Assembly (NCBI RefSeq): GCF_014649335.1 | Contig: NZ_BMSV01000006.1 | Location: 1-64,000, forward strand | Direction of reading: 5' to 3' | Length of the DNA stretch: 64,000 nt | DNA from: Streptomyces roseolilacinus | GTDB lineage: Bacteria; Actinomycetota; Actinomycetes; Streptomycetales; Streptomycetaceae | Shown here: positions 25,202 through 32,231 of the stretch, piece by piece | Numbering within the stretch: the first letter of the stretch is position 1 | How the letters are laid out: each line of letters starts with the position of its first letter | Translations under genes and position numbers: made by a program | The notes under the pieces: generated by a model | Seen by the model: only the letters and a program-made list of their open reading frames with translations | The model's database searches: none | What the model was told of the DNA's origin: nothing

Positions 25202-26938
25202 ATGGCCCGAGCAGTCGTCCGTACCTCGTACGTCCGTATCGCCCGAGCCCTGCGCCGCGTGGGGAGCCGGGCGGGGAGCCGCGCACCGGCCCGCCCCGGC
25301 GGCCGCGACCGCACCGGCCCCGCGGCACTCGGCCCCGCCCCGCACCCCCTGGCCCGCGCCCTGGGCCTGTTCGCGGTGGCCGTCACCGGGGCGTGGCTGG
25401 GCCTGCTGGTCGTCGGCGGCATGCGCACGCCGGTCGGGCCGATGGACACGAGCATGGCGCTCCGCCCGTCCCTCACCGGCGGCACGGAGATCAACGTCTC
25501 GCCGCTCGGCGCCCTCACGCTGGACTCCCACACGGCGCCCATCCGCCTCGACGTGGACGTCGACCGGCTGGACCCGGTCCGCTCCCAGGCGCTCGTCGAG
25601 CACCCCGAGCGGATCTCCGGCCTCCAGGAGGAGATCGCCGCGGACGTCCTGGACGGCACCCGCGAACTGGCCGTCCGCTCCTGCGTCGCCGTCGTCTCCG
25701 GCGCCACCGCGCTCGGCCTCGTCGTCTACCGCCGGCCGCGCCGCGCCCTGGCGGCCGGGGGGCTGGCGCTGGCGCTGCTCGCGGTGTCGGGCGCGTCGGC
25801 GTACGCGACGTGGAACCCCAAGTCGGTCCTGGAGCCCCGCTTCTCGGGGCTCCTCAGCAGCGCCCCGTCGGTCGTCGGCAGCGCGCGGTCGATCGTCACC
25901 GAGTTCGACGTGTACCAGCGGGAACTGGCCCGGCTCGTCACCAACGTGACGAAGCTGTACGACGCGACGTCGACCCTCCCCACGTACCAGCCCGACCCGA
26001 CGACGATCCGCGTCCTGCACGTCTCCGACATCCACCTCAACCCGGCGTCGTGGCACATCGTCGGCTCGCTCGTGGAGCAGTACGACATCGACCTGATCAT
26101 CGACTCGGGCGACACCATGGACCACGGGAGCGCGGCCGAGAACGTCTTCCTGAACCCGATCAGCAGCCTCGGCGCGCCGTACGTGTGGGTGCGCGGCAAC
26201 CACGACTCGGCGGCCACGCAGGAGTACCTGGAGGGCCTGCGGAACGTGCACGTCCTGGACGGGGGGCGGGCCGTCACCGTCGCCGGGGTGCGGGTGGCGG
26301 GCATCGGCGACCCGCAGTTCACGCCGGACCGGACGGTCGTGGCGGCCGGGGACGACGCCGAGCGGGTGGCGGGCCGGCAACTGGCGGACGCCCTGCGCGC
26401 GCAGACGCGGGCGGGCACCCCCGTGGACGTCGCGGTCGTCCACAACCCGGTGGCGGCCCACCAGACGGACGGCGCGGTGCCGCTGGTCCTGTCCGGGCAC
26501 GTCCACCGGCGCGTCGACGAGGTGCTGCCGAACGGCACCCGTCTGAAGATCGAGGGCTCGACGGGGGGCGGTGGGCTGCGGGCGGTCGAGAAGGAGGAGC
26601 CGGAGAGGGTCCACGCGTCGGTGCTGTACCTGGACCGGGACACGCGGCGGCTCCAGGCGTGGGACGAGATCACCCTGGGCGGGCTCGGCCTGACCACGGC
26701 GGAGGTGGCGCGGCACGTCCCGGACGAGGTGCTGCCGGGCACGCCCCCGCCCCCGTCGGGCACCCCGTCCGGCGCCCCTTCCGGAACCTCGTCGGGGACG
26801 CCGTCGGGAGCGCCGTCGGCGGCCCCGTCCGGCACCGCGCCCGGCACCCCGCCGGGGACCTCGCGGCCGACCGGCCGGCCGGCCCCTCCGGCAGCCTCGC
26901 CACCCGGCCGGTCCCCCGCCCCGGCACCCCGCCCGTAA
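25202..26938 (+). CDS. Membrane-anchored metallophosphoesterase
   Basis: The 578-residue protein has a basic N-terminus, a TM helix near 52-72, an extracytoplasmic stretch (75-155), two further TM helices (about 160-200), and a calcineurin-like phosphoesterase domain (about 268-480). Metal ligands are clear: SDIH (D276, H278), SGDTMDHG (D304), GNHD (N333, H334) and the late SGHVHR. The C-terminal 75 residues are Pro/Gly/Ser/Thr low-complexity. Such enzymes hydrolyse phosphomono- or diesters; orientation suggests action at or outside the membrane. The substrate is unknown. Confidence 0.88.
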   Translation: MARAVVRTSYVRIARALRRVGSRAGSRAPARPGGRDRTGPAALGPAPHPLARALGLFAVAVTGAWLGLLVVGGMRTPVGPMDTSMALRPSLTGGTEINVSPLGALTLDSHTAPIRLDVDVDRLDPVRSQALVEHPERISGLQEEIAADVLDGTRELAVRSCVAVVSGATALGLVVYRRPRRALAAGGLALALLAVSGASAYATWNPKSVLEPRFSGLLSSAPSVVGSARSIVTEFDVYQRELARLVTNVTKLYDATSTLPTYQPDPTTIRVLHVSDIHLNPASWHIVGSLVEQYDIDLIIDSGDTMDHGSAAENVFLNPISSLGAPYVWVRGNHDSAATQEYLEGLRNVHVLDGGRAVTVAGVRVAGIGDPQFTPDRTVVAAGDDAERVAGRQLADALRAQTRAGTPVDVAVVHNPVAAHQTDGAVPLVLSGHVHRRVDEVLPNGTRLKIEGSTGGGGLRAVEKEEPERVHASVLYLDRDTRRLQAWDEITLGGLGLTTAEVARHVPDEVLPGTPPPPSGTPSGAPSGTSSGTPSGAPSAAPSGTAPGTPPGTSRPTGRPAPPAASPPGRSPAPAPRP

Positions 26939-26944
26939 ACCGTT

Positions 26945-26974
26945 TTGGCGAACGGTCCCCCCATCCCATATGCT
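26945..26974 (+). promoter_or_regulatory. Candidate promoter for the tRNA Glu-Asp-Phe cluster
   Basis: TTGGCG (26945-26950) and TATGCT (26969-26974) are separated by 18 bp, and the tRNA-Glu gene begins 46 bp past the -10. The -35 sits inside a small inverted repeat ACCGTT/AACGGT (26939-26956) that directly follows the phosphoesterase stop codon, so terminator and promoter may overlap. Confidence 0.5.
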
Positions 26975-27019
26975 TCTCACGTCCCCGACGCGCTGAGGAA
27001 GCGCCCAGGCGGGCCTTTA

Positions 27020-27092
27020 GCCCTCATCGTCTAGTGGCCCAGGACGCCGCCCTTTCAAGGCGGTAGCACGGGTTCGAATCCCGTTGGGGGCA
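27020..27092 (+). tRNA. tRNA-Glu (TTC)
   Basis: The 73-nt cloverleaf has anticodon UUC in loop CTTTCAA and T-arm GGGTTCGAATCCC. The acceptor pairs GCCCTCA with TGGGGGC (one wobble). It is first in a three-tRNA cluster. Confidence 0.95.
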
Positions 27093-27131
27093 CGCTTTAC
27101 CTTGTGCGAGACTGGTGCTCGCGCGAAGCTT

Positions 27132-27206
27132 GGTCCTGTGGAGCAGTTTGGAGTGCTCGCCACCCTGTCAAGGTGGAGGCCGCGGGTTCAAATCCCGTCA
27201 GGACCG
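27132..27206 (+). tRNA. tRNA-Asp (GTC), copy 1
   Basis: The 75-nt cloverleaf has anticodon GUC, acceptor GGTCCTG/CAGGACC and discriminator G. It is identical over its full length to the tRNA-Asp at 36300-36374. Confidence 0.95.
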
Positions 27207-27228
27207 CTGCAGCTCGAAAGAGCTGCGT

Positions 27229-27302
27229 GGCTGGGTAGCTCAGTTGGTACGAGCGTCCGCCTGAAAAGCGGAAGGTCGCCGGTTCGACCCCGGCCCCAGC
27301 CA
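27229..27302 (+). tRNA. tRNA-Phe (GAA)
   Basis: The 74-nt cloverleaf has anticodon GAA, acceptor GGCTGGG/CCCAGCC and discriminator A. It is separated from tRNA-Asp by a GAAA-tetraloop hairpin at 27209-27226. Confidence 0.95.
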
Positions 27303-27321
27303 CCGCCGCCCCTCGGGGCGT

Positions 27322-27351
27322 GAACCCCCTCCGGGTCTCCGGAGGGGGTTC
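27322..27351 (+). terminator. Intrinsic terminator of the tRNA Glu-Asp-Phe cluster
   Basis: A 13-bp perfect stem GAACCCCCTCCGG/CCGGAGGGGGTTC with a 4-nt loop is followed by TTTCGT. It starts 20 bp after tRNA-Phe. Confidence 0.88.
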
Positions 27352-27668
27352 TTTCGTGTCGGCCGTCCCGCCCGGCACCCCGGTTGCAGGCCCTTTCGGG
27401 GGCGCCGATAGTGGGAGGTGCAGCCGTACCGGGGCCGAAGCCCCGCCGGCGGAGCCGCGCCCCACGACCGGCCCGCACCGCGGGCGACCACCGCGGCGGC
27501 CGGCCTCCACCGGCGGCCCTGCCCGCCACCGGGGCCACGGCACGGCTGTCGCGCCGGCCCTGCCCGCAGGAGCCCTCCCCCCGCTGTGACCCGTGACCCG
27601 TCCCGGGCCCTCCCTGCCCGACAGGTGCTTCCGGCTTCCCCCGCACGCCCCAGAGAGGGAGCACTCCC
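27352..27668. other. Intergenic region before the lectin gene
   Basis: No gene is supported. A possible promoter TTGCAG (27384-27389), 17 bp, GATAGT (27407-27412) reads toward the lectin gene and would give a leader of about 250 nt. The rest is very GC-rich without a clear structure. Confidence 0.4.
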
Positions 27669-28244
27669 ATGCGCACGAAGAACCGGTCACGCCGCCTCCT
27701 GACCGCATCGACCGCCTTCCTGGCCGGAGGTGTCATGCTCCTGCCCTCCCCCGCGGTCGCCCGGGCGGCGGTGGACCCCGCCGCGCCGCTGATATCGGGG
27801 GGCTCCTTCCAGATCCGCAACCTGCAGACCGGGAAGTGCGCGACCCTCGCGGGCGGCCGGTCCACCGACAACAACGTCGAACTGCTCCAGTTCTCCTGCG
27901 ACACGGACCGCTCGCGCCGCTGGCGGGTCGTCAACTGGGACGGCCGCTCCTACCAGCTCGTCAACGCCCAGACGCGGAAGTGCGCGACCGTCGCGGGCGG
28001 CCGCTCCACCGAGAACAACGTGCCCCTCGTCCAGTTCACCTGCGACACGGACCCCTCGCGCCGCTGGCGGGTCACCGACTGGAACGGCAACTCCTACCAG
28101 CTCGTCAACGTCCAGACGGGCAAGTGCGCGACCGTCGCCGGCGGCCGCTCCACCGACAACAACGTCGGTCTCGTCCAGTTCTCCTGCGACACGGACGCCT
28201 CGCGCCGCTGGACCCTGCGCCTGGCCGGGACGCCCGCCGGGTAA
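27669..28244 (+). CDS. Secreted ricin-B-type beta-trefoil lectin
   Basis: The 191-residue exported protein starts with a signal peptide (MRTKNRSRRLLTASTAFLAG to about residue 34, ending AVARAA). Three near-identical repeats of about 46 residues follow, each with the pattern YQLVN-Q-KCATxAGGRSTxNNVxLxQFxCDTDxSRRWR. These are the three lobes of a ricin B-type trefoil with QxW-like ends, and each repeat has a Cys pair. It is a stand-alone carbohydrate-binding module with no catalytic domain. The AGAGAGGGAG ribosome-binding region precedes the ATG. Confidence 0.88.
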   Translation: MRTKNRSRRLLTASTAFLAGGVMLLPSPAVARAAVDPAAPLISGGSFQIRNLQTGKCATLAGGRSTDNNVELLQFSCDTDRSRRWRVVNWDGRSYQLVNAQTRKCATVAGGRSTENNVPLVQFTCDTDPSRRWRVTDWNGNSYQLVNVQTGKCATVAGGRSTDNNVGLVQFSCDTDASRRWTLRLAGTPAG

Positions 28245-28370
28245 CCGGGCGGCCCCCGCACGGGCCGGGAGGAGGCCGCCCGCCCCCTCCCCCCGCACCC
28301 GCAGCCCGCGCCACACCCGGGGTCACCCGTTCGCCCAGGGGCGCGGAGGCGCCGCCCGACCGGAAGGCGG

Positions 28371-28394
28371 GCACCGGCCGCACGCGGCCGGTGC
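28371..28394 (+). terminator. Hairpin after the lectin gene
   Basis: Perfect 10-bp arms GCACCGGCCG/CGGCCGGTGC enclose a 4-nt loop in the gap between the lectin and PRC/DUF2382 genes. Confidence 0.55.
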
Positions 28395-28507
28395 ACCCGG
28401 CGTAGTCCGAGTTGCAGGGCGCCCCGGGGTCACGGGCAATGGACCCAGGGCCCGGCCCACACTCGCTGTCTTCCGGAGGACGGGCCCGCAGCCAGGAAGG
28501 ATCCAGC

Positions 28508-29410
28508 ATGGCCCAGAACGAGAAGGCGTTCCCCGTGGAAGGACTGCAGGGCGCGACGGCCTACGACTCGAGCGGCGAGAAGATCGGCACGATCGGCCAG
28601 GTCTACGTGGACGACCGGCTCGGCACCCCGGAGTGGGTCACCGTCAAGACCGGCCTGTTCGGCACCAAGGAGACCTTCGTCCCCCTGGCCGGCGCCCGCC
28701 GGCAGGACGGGCAGCTCCACGTGCCGTACACCAAGGACATGGTCAAGGACGCCCCGCGGCTCGACGCCGACGAGCACCTCGACTCCACCGAGGAGCAGCG
28801 CCTCTACCGGCACTACCGGCTCGCCCCGGGCGGCGGCACCACCGGCACCACGGGGACCACCGGAACCGCGGGCACCACGGGCATGGCCGCCGGTGGCATG
28901 GCCGCCGGTGGCATGGCCACGGGCGGCAGGGCCACGGAGGGCACCACCGGACGCCACGCCCACGAGGGCCGCCAGCCGGCCGCCGCGATGCGCTCCGGCA
29001 GGGGCGACGAGGGGATGACCCGCTCCGAGGAGCAGGTGCAGGTCGGCATGGAGGAGTACGAGTCGGGGCGCGCCCGCCTGCGCAAGTACGTCGTCACGGA
29101 GGAAGTGACCACCAGCGTGCCGGTGTCCCACGAGGAGGTCCGCGTGGTGCGCGAGCCCGTCCGGCCCGGTGAGCGCGAGAGCCGCATCGAGGACACCGAG
29201 CAGGAGGTGACCCTGCACGCGGAGCGCCCGACGGTGAGCAAGAAGTCCGTCCCCGTCGAACGCGTCCGCCTGGAGACCGAGAAGGTCACCGAGCAGCAGG
29301 ACGTCACCGAGCAGGTGCGCAAGGAGAAGATCGAGTACGACGACGGCCGGTCCGAACGCGGTCGCGGGACCGAACGCGGCCGCGGCCCCAAGCACGGGCC
29401 GAACCGGTGA
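28508..29410 (+). CDS. PRC-barrel / DUF2382 stress-type protein
   Basis: The 300-residue protein has a PRC-barrel domain (about 8-95: GATAYDSSGEKIGTIGQVYV...KETFVPLAGA). A linker (105-165) made of GTTGTTGT and repeated GMAAG units follows, then a DUF2382 domain (about 170-285: RSEEQVQVGMEEYESGRARL...VTTSVPVSHEEVRVVREPV). DUF2382 (YsnF/AvaK-type) proteins are linked to general stress in other bacteria. The ATG at 28508 has AAGGA upstream. The next gene overlaps its stop codon, so the two are coupled. Confidence 0.9.
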   Translation: MAQNEKAFPVEGLQGATAYDSSGEKIGTIGQVYVDDRLGTPEWVTVKTGLFGTKETFVPLAGARRQDGQLHVPYTKDMVKDAPRLDADEHLDSTEEQRLYRHYRLAPGGGTTGTTGTTGTAGTTGMAAGGMAAGGMATGGRATEGTTGRHAHEGRQPAAAMRSGRGDEGMTRSEEQVQVGMEEYESGRARLRKYVVTEEVTTSVPVSHEEVRVVREPVRPGERESRIEDTEQEVTLHAERPTVSKKSVPVERVRLETEKVTEQQDVTEQVRKEKIEYDDGRSERGRGTERGRGPKHGPNR

Positions 29411-29736
29411 CCGGCCGAGGAGGGGCCGCGCGGCGCACGGCCACCGGCGCCCTGCTGGCCGCCGCACTGCTCACGGGCCCCGCCGCGGCCACCGCGGCGG
29501 CACAGGCACCGGCGGCGGCGCACACGTCCGCCGTGCGGGCCGCCCCGGTGCTGGTGACGGCCGAGGTCGACCGCGACAAGGACGACGACAACGGCGGCTG
29601 GGGCCTGTGGGGCCTCGCCGGGCTGCTGGGTCTGCTCGGCCTGATCCCCCGCCGCTCCAAGACGCACGGCACCGGGAACCACCGCGGCTCCAGCCCGGGG
29701 ACGGGCGGCGGCGCCCACCCCACGGACCGGATCTGA
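29407..29736 (+). CDS. Exported WGLxGLxGLLGL-type small protein
   Basis: The 109-residue protein has an N-terminal signal/TM segment (RTATGALLAAALLTGPAAATAAA), an acidic patch (EVDRDKDDDNGG) and then the WGLWGLAGLLGLLGLIPRR sequence. This is the WGxxGLxGLxGL hydrophobic anchor followed by basic residues that marks a group of small actinobacterial membrane proteins. Its GTG start overlaps the TGA of the PRC/DUF2382 gene (GTGA), implying coupled translation. The role is unknown, presumably a membrane partner of the upstream protein. Confidence 0.8.
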   Translation: MTGRGGAARRTATGALLAAALLTGPAAATAAAQAPAAAHTSAVRAAPVLVTAEVDRDKDDDNGGWGLWGLAGLLGLLGLIPRRSKTHGTGNHRGSSPGTGGGAHPTDRI

Positions 29737-29771
29737 GGCGGCGGCCCGCGCCCCACCGCGGTCCCCCCGGG

Positions 29772-29810
29772 GGAGGACGGCCCGACCGGGCGCCGGTCGG
29801 GCCGTCCTCC
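29772..29810 (+). terminator. Strong hairpin terminator after the DUF2382/WGLxGL operon
   Basis: An 18-bp perfect stem with a 3-nt loop (29772-29789 with 29793-29810) starts 36 bp after the stop codon. Confidence 0.85.
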
Positions 29811-29844
29811 GCGACCGCGGGCGGCGGCCGCTAGAGTCGGCGCC

Positions 29845-30009
29845 ATGGGGGATTTCGCGAACCGGGGGCGGACCGTGCCCTGCAAGTGGTGCAACAGGCC
29901 GGTGGTGCAGGACCGCCGGTGGTTCCCGCGGCAGTACTGCGGCCGCTGGCACAAGGTGAAGCACCGCGTCACGGAGATCTTCGGCGATGTCCTCGGCGGC
30001 GGCGCCTGA
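29845..30009 (+). CDS. 54-residue CxxC protein, putative zinc-binding
   Basis: Translation from ATG 29845 gives a short basic protein with CKWC near the middle and a later YCGRWHKVKH, together a possible C2-CH zinc site (C16, C19, C36, H40). Third-position GC bias supports coding. It ends five bases before the stop of the convergent ccdA gene. No family is recognised; zinc binding and nucleic-acid contact are inference from the Cys/His spacing and basic charge. Confidence 0.65.
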   Translation: MGDFANRGRTVPCKWCNRPVVQDRRWFPRQYCGRWHKVKHRVTEIFGDVLGGGA

Positions 30010-30013
30010 GGCG

Positions 30014-30838
30014 TCAGGCCCGCTCGCGGCGCCGCCGGCCGCGCACGCCCAGGACCACCGCGACGACCGCGACCACGGCCGGCAGCAGCACCCGGTCCGG
30101 CACCGCGCCGCCCACCCGCGCCGCCCACCGCTCCACCTCGAACGAGGCGTCCACGGACAGCGGGCCCGACAGGGCCGTCGTGCCGTCGAAGACCAGGAAC
30201 AGGGTGCCCAGCAGCACGAAGAAGGCGCCCGACAGCAGCGACGTGGTGTGCAGCTCCAGCCGGCCCAGCCGCACCACCCGGCCGCGCAGCCAGACGCGGC
30301 GCCCCAGGTCGTACCGCTCCCACAGCAGCGCCAGCGCGAACAGCGGCACCGCCATGCCCAGCGCGTACACCGCCAGCAGCAGCCCGCCGTACACGGGGCT
30401 GCCGCCCAGCGCCGCCACCGTCAGGACACCGCCCAGGATCGGCCCGGCGCAGAACCCCGCCAGCCCGTACACGAGGCCCAGCGCGTACACCGACACCGCC
30501 GTCGTCGGGCGGATCCGGCCGCTCGCCTCCGCGATGCGGCGCGGCGCGAAGCCCAGCCCCAGCACCTGCGCCGCGCCCAGCGCGATGATCAGCCAGCCGC
30601 CGGCGGTGACCAGCAGGTCCCGGTTGCCGTGGAAGAACCGCCCCGCCAGCGACCCGGCCGCGCCCAGCGGCACGAGCGTCGTCGCCAGGCCGGCGTAGAA
30701 GACGCCGGTACGGGCGAGCAGCCGGGCCGTCGAGTCGATCGAGTACGCGAAGAAGGCCGGCAGCAGCAGCGCGCTGCACGGGCTGACCAGCGCCAGCAGG
30801 CCGCCCAGGAAGGCGGCCAGGTACCCGACGTCCGTCAC
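30014..30838 (-). CDS. ccdA: CcdA-type thiol-disulfide electron transporter
   Basis: The 274-residue polytopic protein of the CcdA/DsbD-beta family passes reducing equivalents across the membrane. The first helix contains LALVSPCSALLLPAFFAY and the fourth GLAGFCAGPILGG, which hold the two redox cysteines. Six to seven helices are predicted and the C-terminus is strongly basic. Its GTG start overlaps the stop of the DsbA-like gene upstream (GTGA), so the two are coupled. It may reduce the partner thioredoxin-fold protein or supply cytochrome maturation. Confidence 0.9.
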   Translation of the reverse strand: MTDVGYLAAFLGGLLALVSPCSALLLPAFFAYSIDSTARLLARTGVFYAGLATTLVPLGAAGSLAGRFFHGNRDLLVTAGGWLIIALGAAQVLGLGFAPRRIAEASGRIRPTTAVSVYALGLVYGLAGFCAGPILGGVLTVAALGGSPVYGGLLLAVYALGMAVPLFALALLWERYDLGRRVWLRGRVVRLGRLELHTTSLLSGAFFVLLGTLFLVFDGTTALSGPLSVDASFEVERWAARVGGAVPDRVLLPAVVAVVAVVLGVRGRRRRERA

Positions 30839-31566
30839 CGGCCGGCCTTCGCCGCCGCCGCGTCGATCGCGGCCGTGAACGTCTCCAGCGGCTGCGCGCC
30901 CGCGATGGGCCGCCCGTTGACGAGGAAGGACGGCGTGGACGTCGCGCCCAGCCCGTACGCCTCCTCCTGGTCCCGCTTCACCGCCTGCCGGGCCTCGGCG
31001 CCGTCCAGGTCGCGGGTGAACCGGGCGAGGTCCGGCACGCCGGCCTCCCGGGCGAGGGCCGCCAGCCGGTCCGCGCCGTAGCCCTTCTCCTTCGCCCCCT
31101 CGGCGTACGCCGCGCGGTGGAACTCCCAGAACCGGCCCTGCCGCCCCGCCGCCCACGCGGCGCGAGCGGCGCCCTCCGACTCCTCGCCGAAGATCGGGAA
31201 GTTCCGCCACTCGATGCGCAGGACGCCCTTCTCGACGTACTTCTCCATCAGCGCGGGCTCGGTGTCGCGGGCGAACTTCCCGCAGTACCCGCATTTGAAG
31301 TCGGCGTACTCGATCAGCACGACCGGCGCGTCGGCGCGGCCCGCCGCGAGGGCGTCCCCGGCGTCGCGGCGCGCCAGCTTCTCCAGCTCGGGGTGGACGC
31401 CCTCCTCCGCGGCGGACGCGGGGGCCGACGCGGCGGCGGAGGACGCGGGCGCCTCCGGGTCGGCGGGCTTGGTGGCCGTGTACGAGGCGAACGCGAGCAG
31501 TCCGGCGGCGGCCGCGACCCCCGCTCCGAGGGCGTACGGCTTCCTGGACGGTGACTTCACGGGCAT
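30835..31566 (-). CDS. DsbA-family (DSBA/thioredoxin-like) exported protein
   Basis: The 243-residue protein has an N-terminal membrane anchor (ALGAGVAAAAGLLAFASYT, about 12-30), an Ala/Ser-rich spacer and a thioredoxin-4/DSBA domain. The redox motif is CGYC (C92-C95) in EYADFKCGYCGKF; the helical insert and the cis-Pro loop TSTPSFLVNG are present. It resembles actinobacterial DsbA-like proteins acting outside the membrane on disulfides. Coupling to ccdA downstream supports a redox pair. The ATG at 31566 follows a GCAGGAG ribosome-binding site. Confidence 0.9.
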   Translation of the reverse strand: MPVKSPSRKPYALGAGVAAAAGLLAFASYTATKPADPEAPASSAAASAPASAAEEGVHPELEKLARRDAGDALAAGRADAPVVLIEYADFKCGYCGKFARDTEPALMEKYVEKGVLRIEWRNFPIFGEESEGAARAAWAAGRQGRFWEFHRAAYAEGAKEKGYGADRLAALAREAGVPDLARFTRDLDGAEARQAVKRDQEEAYGLGATSTPSFLVNGRPIAGAQPLETFTAAIDAAAAKAGR

Positions 31567-31626
31567 GGGTGTGCTCCTGCGGTGTGGCGTGGGTGGGAGG
31601 ACGGCGTGAGGGGAGGCCGCCGCCCG

Positions 31627-32124
31627 CTACACCCGCAGGATCGACAGGTCCATCGGAGACGGGGGCACGAGCGCGGGCGGGGCCCGCCCCGGGCCGGTCG
31701 CGGCCGGTTCCCACGCCCCCCACCCGGCGCCGGCCGCGGCGCCGCGCGCGTCGTGCGGCGCGGGGAGCAGCTCGCCCGAGGACAGGCCGCGCGGCGGGGC
31801 GGCGGGGGCCAGGCCGCCGTCGGACCCGGAGTCGTCCCGGCAGCCGGGCGTCCGCCCGTCCCCGGGTGGCGCGACCACCGGGACGTCCACGGCGGCGGCG
31901 CGGTCCGCGACCCGCGTGCGGGGCCCGGCGTGCGCAAGGGCCCCGGCGTGCGTGCGGGCCGTCGGGGCGGCGCGGTCCACGGCGGCCTCCGCCGCCCGCG
32001 TGCGGTCCCCGGAGGGCCGCTCCCCCGCCGCTCCCGGCCCCGCGCAGGCCAGCAGTCCCACCAGGACCAGCGTCCACACGGCCCGTGCCGCCGCGCCGCG
32101 CCGCCTGGCATCGGTACGGGACAT
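31627..32124 (-). CDS. Small exported protein or lipoprotein, unknown
   Basis: The 165-residue protein begins with a signal-like segment (ARAVWTLVLVGLLACAG) whose LLAC could be a lipobox. The remainder is Ala/Pro/Gly/Asp-rich without recognised domain. The ATG at 32124 has AGGAAGG upstream at good distance. It lies 60 bp upstream of the DsbA-like gene on the same strand, so it probably heads the dsbA-ccdA operon and could be a redox substrate. It contains two Cys in the mature part at most. Confidence 0.6.
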   Translation of the reverse strand: MSRTDARRRGAAARAVWTLVLVGLLACAGPGAAGERPSGDRTRAAEAAVDRAAPTARTHAGALAHAGPRTRVADRAAAVDVPVVAPPGDGRTPGCRDDSGSDGGLAPAAPPRGLSSGELLPAPHDARGAAAGAGWGAWEPAATGPGRAPPALVPPSPMDLSILRV

Positions 32125-32231
32125 CGGGCGGGCGCCTTCCTGGTCGGTGGCCTGGTGTTCGGCTCGCTCGAAATGGTACGGGGAAATGGGTTCGCCACTC
32201 CCGAGCCGCGGGTGAGATCCTGGGACACGGT

